7,442 nt of DNA from the NCBI GenBank assembly GCA_964519585.1, contig CAZFIO010000109.1, positions 1-7,442 on the forward strand, in the 5' to 3' direction. Of this stretch, positions 5,783-7,442 are shown one piece after another. The notes below the pieces were generated by a model. The model saw only the letters and a list, made by a program, of their open reading frames with translations, had not been told where the DNA came from and did no database searches. Position numbers and translations under genes: made by a program. Each line of letters begins with the position of its first letter. Position 1 is the stretch's first letter. The stretch is from CAZFIO01 sp964519585. GTDB lineage: Bacteria; Bacillota; Clostridia; Tissierellales; Tissierellaceae.

Positions 5783-7234
5783 CTATATGAATGGCATATA
5801 GTCACTTTGCAAATTTACAAACATTTTTGATATTATCTCATAGAGGGTTTTCATTCCCTTAACTATCTCATCATCATGTATGGCACCAAAACTTAGCCTT
5901 ATATAATTCATATTTATAGTCTCATCTATAAAGAAAACTATACCTGGTACAATTGATAGGTTGTTCTTCTGACATTCCTCATATAGGTCCAGAGCATCTA
6001 TACCTGCAGGTAGATTTAGCCATATACTTATGCCTCCATTGGGCGGGACATAGGATATAAAAAACTTCTTAAACTTTTCCAGCTCACTAACCATTAGCCT
6101 ATACTTTCTAGCATAGTCGCTTCTTACCCTTTCAATATAATTCTTCCAATAACCAGTCCTTAGATAATGATCAAAGGCCCTTTGTAGAAAGCCTGAGGAA
6201 GAAATATCAGTTGTATGCTTGGCCTTGATTATGTCTCCATAAAGATTTTTAGATAGGGTTAGGAAACCGATCCTAATCCCTGGCATAAATATCTTGGAAA
6301 AAGACTTTATAAATATCACCCTATTTTCTGTATCCATGGACTTAAGGGGATACCTTTTTTCATTGTCATAGTTTAAATCAGTTAAAAAATCATCTTCAAT
6401 AATATAGAAATCATACTTAGATGCCATTTTTAATAGTTCTTTCTTTTTCGCCTTGGAGTAGGAGTAGGTTGTAGGGCTTTGGTAGTTGGTCATTATATAT
6501 AGGAATTTGGGTTTTTCTCTCTTTACATAGTGATCAAGTAGATCCAAATCAATACCATCATTTAAAATAGGTATTCCCCTAACCCTGGCACCCCTGGAAT
6601 TAAAACTGGCAATAGCTCCTGAGTAGGTGGGATTTTCAACAAAGATGGTATCCCCCGTATTGATCAAGGCCTTGGCAACTATATCTAGAGCCTGTTGTCC
6701 ACCTGATGTTATGAGGATTTGGTTCTTATCAATTTTTATATCATAATTCATAAATAAAAATTTAGAGATAGATTCTCTCAAGGGTTCATAGCCACTTACT
6801 TCAGGGTAAAGAAAGGCATGGGCCCCGTCCCTATCCAAAACCTCCACTAGAGATTTCTTAAATTCCTCTATAGGAAAAAGTAAGGGTGTGGGGGAAATGG
6901 AGGCAAAGTTTATATTATCCTTGGACAGGGGCAAGATTCCAGAAACCATCAACTCAACATCCCCTTCTTCCAAGTAGGGTAGGTATTCAGGGTCAGGCAT
7001 GATTTTTACATAGGTACCACTACCCTTTATAGAGTAAACATAGCCTTCCTGCTCCAGTAGCCTATAGGCATTTACTATGGTTACATTATTAACCTTTAAC
7101 TTTTTAGCCAAGGACCTAATAGAAGGTAACTTTGTATTTCCGATATTGTTGTTTTCTATTAGGTTTTTGAAATAATCATAAACCTGCATGTATAACGGTG
7201 TATTAGAGTTTTTATCCAGCTGAATATCAAACAT
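5783..7234 (-). CDS. MocR-type regulator: GntR winged helix fused to PLP aminotransferase domain
   Basis: A 483-aa transcription factor of the MocR branch of the GntR family (GabR/PdxR type), full length. Residues 9-77 form the DNA-binding winged helix (PLYMQVYDYF; LPSIRSLAKKLKVNNVTIVNAYRLLEQEGYV; KGSGTYV). Residues about 110-470 form a fold-type-I aminotransferase domain: SGGQQALD (177-184), NPTYSG (201-206), IIEDDF (278-283), the Schiff-base lysine Lys314 in SFSKIF, and Arg446 in YIRLSFG, which should hold a substrate carboxylate. Such proteins sense PLP or a PLP-amino acid adduct and usually control a neighbouring gene. The tyrosine usual after EDD is Phe283 here. I start it at ATG 7234, preceded by a GAGGGGG purine run 8 nt upstream; the longer in-frame ATG at 7264 has no ribosome binding site and sits at or before the predicted transcript start. 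Its target genes, probably beyond the right edge, are not in view. No terminator is visible at its 3' end. Confidence 0.92.
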   Translation of the reverse strand: MFDIQLDKNSNTPLYMQVYDYFKNLIENNNIGNTKLPSIRSLAKKLKVNNVTIVNAYRLLEQEGYVYSIKGSGTYVKIMPDPEYLPYLEEGDVELMVSGILPLSKDNINFASISPTPLLFPIEEFKKSLVEVLDRDGAHAFLYPEVSGYEPLRESISKFLFMNYDIKIDKNQILITSGGQQALDIVAKALINTGDTIFVENPTYSGAIASFNSRGARVRGIPILNDGIDLDLLDHYVKREKPKFLYIMTNYQSPTTYSYSKAKKKELLKMASKYDFYIIEDDFLTDLNYDNEKRYPLKSMDTENRVIFIKSFSKIFMPGIRIGFLTLSKNLYGDIIKAKHTTDISSSGFLQRAFDHYLRTGYWKNYIERVRSDYARKYRLMVSELEKFKKFFISYVPPNGGISIWLNLPAGIDALDLYEECQKNNLSIVPGIVFFIDETINMNYIRLSFGAIHDDEIVKGMKTLYEIISKMFVNLQSDYMPFI

Positions 7235-7249
7235 TCTACCAACCCCCTC

Positions 7250-7265
7250 AATGTATGGATACATT
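7250..7265. promoter_or_regulatory. Palindrome at the MocR gene transcript start, likely operator
   Basis: AATGTAT (7250-7256) and ATACATT (7259-7265) are perfect 7-bp inverted arms separated by GG. The site lies immediately downstream of the -10 hexamer and upstream of the ribosome binding site, a typical position for repression. GntR-family regulators usually bind short symmetric or repeated sites, so autoregulation by the gene it precedes is a reasonable inference. Confidence 0.6.
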
Positions 7266-7266
7266 T

Positions 7267-7275
7267 ATTATATCA
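7267..7275 (-). promoter_or_regulatory. Extended -10 promoter of the MocR gene
   Basis: On the minus strand the sequence reads TGATATAAT, a perfect TATAAT (7272-7267) with the TGn extension. The -35 position (about 7295-7290, TATGAA) is poor, as is common with extended -10 promoters. Transcription should begin near 7260, which supports ATG 7234 as the start codon. Confidence 0.65.
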
Positions 7276-7288
7276 GAGAATTGCAACA

Positions 7289-7319
7289 ATTCATAATTTA
7301 AAATTCATAATTCATAATT
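7289..7319. repeat. AT-rich heptad repeat (ATTCATAATT)
   Basis: Three exact copies of ATTCATAATT begin at 7289, 7303 and 7310, a spacing of 14 and 7 nt. The reverse complement, AATTATGAAT, is a simple repeat I remember from intergenic DNA of many clostridia. It lies just upstream of the MocR promoter and could contribute AT-rich UP-like or curved DNA; no function can be shown. Confidence 0.6.
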
Positions 7320-7442
7320 TTATAATTGATGTGGAGGAGTATCTTGGGACCTATAGGTATAGATTCGCTGGCTCATTGTGTCGCATAAGGAGAATAAAGT
7401 GCAACAAATCTAACCAGATATGTTCGAATAAATATTTAAAAC
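7320..7442. other. Unassigned intergenic sequence at the right edge
   Basis: These 123 bases, upstream of the MocR gene, contain no recognisable protein, tRNA or terminator. GGAGGAG at 7333-7339 looks like a ribosome binding site, but the TTG frame it could serve (7344) stops after 14 codons. The frame from GTG 7331 stays open to the edge but has no family resemblance in the visible part. Confidence 0.4.

Noticed and set aside
5771..5803. GACTAT/ATAGTC inverted repeat as terminator for the MocR gene
   Set aside because: Only 6 weak pairs around a 21-nt loop that overlaps the coding end, and no T-run on the minus strand after it.
7235..7264. Ten extra N-terminal residues of the MocR protein from ATG 7264
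   Set aside because: There is no ribosome binding site; the -10 element ends 3 bases before this ATG, and the palindrome overlaps it, so it is probably not in the mRNA or is at its very 5' end.
7344..7388. A 14-codon frame from TTG after GGAGGAG, as a signal or leader peptide
   Set aside because: Spacing is acceptable but the start is weak, the peptide has no recognisable leader or signal features, and no partner gene is in view.
7282..7407. TGCAACAA direct repeats (7282-7289 and 7400-7407) as a target-site duplication around a 110-bp insert
   Set aside because: An 8-bp match at this distance in AT-rich DNA may be chance; the enclosed sequence has no inverted ends.

Overview
The window comes from a low-GC Gram-positive bacterium, most likely an anaerobic member of the Clostridia or Tissierellia. 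The evidence is AT-rich coding DNA with many AGG, ATA and CTA codons, Firmicutes-type Shine-Dalgarno sequences, GTG and TTG starts, a SigB-type partner-switching module, and a YkvI-family membrane protein. The order gyrA then rsbV-rsbW-sigB is, from memory, also seen near the start of the Clostridioides difficile chromosome, so this is probably an origin-proximal core region. No database search was possible; family calls rest on motifs and remembered homologues.

Layout. Bases 2-2092 hold the 3' part of gyrA, entering just before the active-site tyrosine and ending at an intrinsic terminator (2098-2126). A SigA-like promoter (2139-2167) then starts a rightward operon: rsbV (anti-anti-sigma), rsbW (anti-sigma, overlapping rsbV by 8 nt), sigB (general stress sigma factor) and, 23 nt further on, a PsiE-like membrane protein with a CorC/HlyC-type C-terminal domain. 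A short gap contains a hairpin that covers the ribosome binding site of the next gene, a YkvI-family membrane protein (4470-5486). On the minus strand, facing it, is a MocR-type regulator (GntR winged helix plus aminotransferase-like PLP domain, 5783-7234). Its start region has an extended -10 promoter and a perfect 16-bp palindrome.

The convergent gap between the ykvI-like gene and the MocR gene (5487-5782) is almost filled by a GC-rich (about 56%) non-coding repeat element. It carries three small hairpins and is bounded by inverted arrays of a degenerate 11-bp repeat. This is the least ordinary structure in the window. The last 180 bases hold an AT-rich ATTCATAATT repeat and no gene that can be supported.

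How the genes work together: RsbV, RsbW and SigB should form a partner switch in which RsbW holds SigB until unphosphorylated RsbV takes RsbW away. The RsbW here is unusually short and lacks recognisable parts of the ATP-binding site, so whether it still phosphorylates RsbV is open. No sensor phosphatase (RsbU or RsbP type) is encoded in the window. I see no clearly new defence system or mobile gene cluster.
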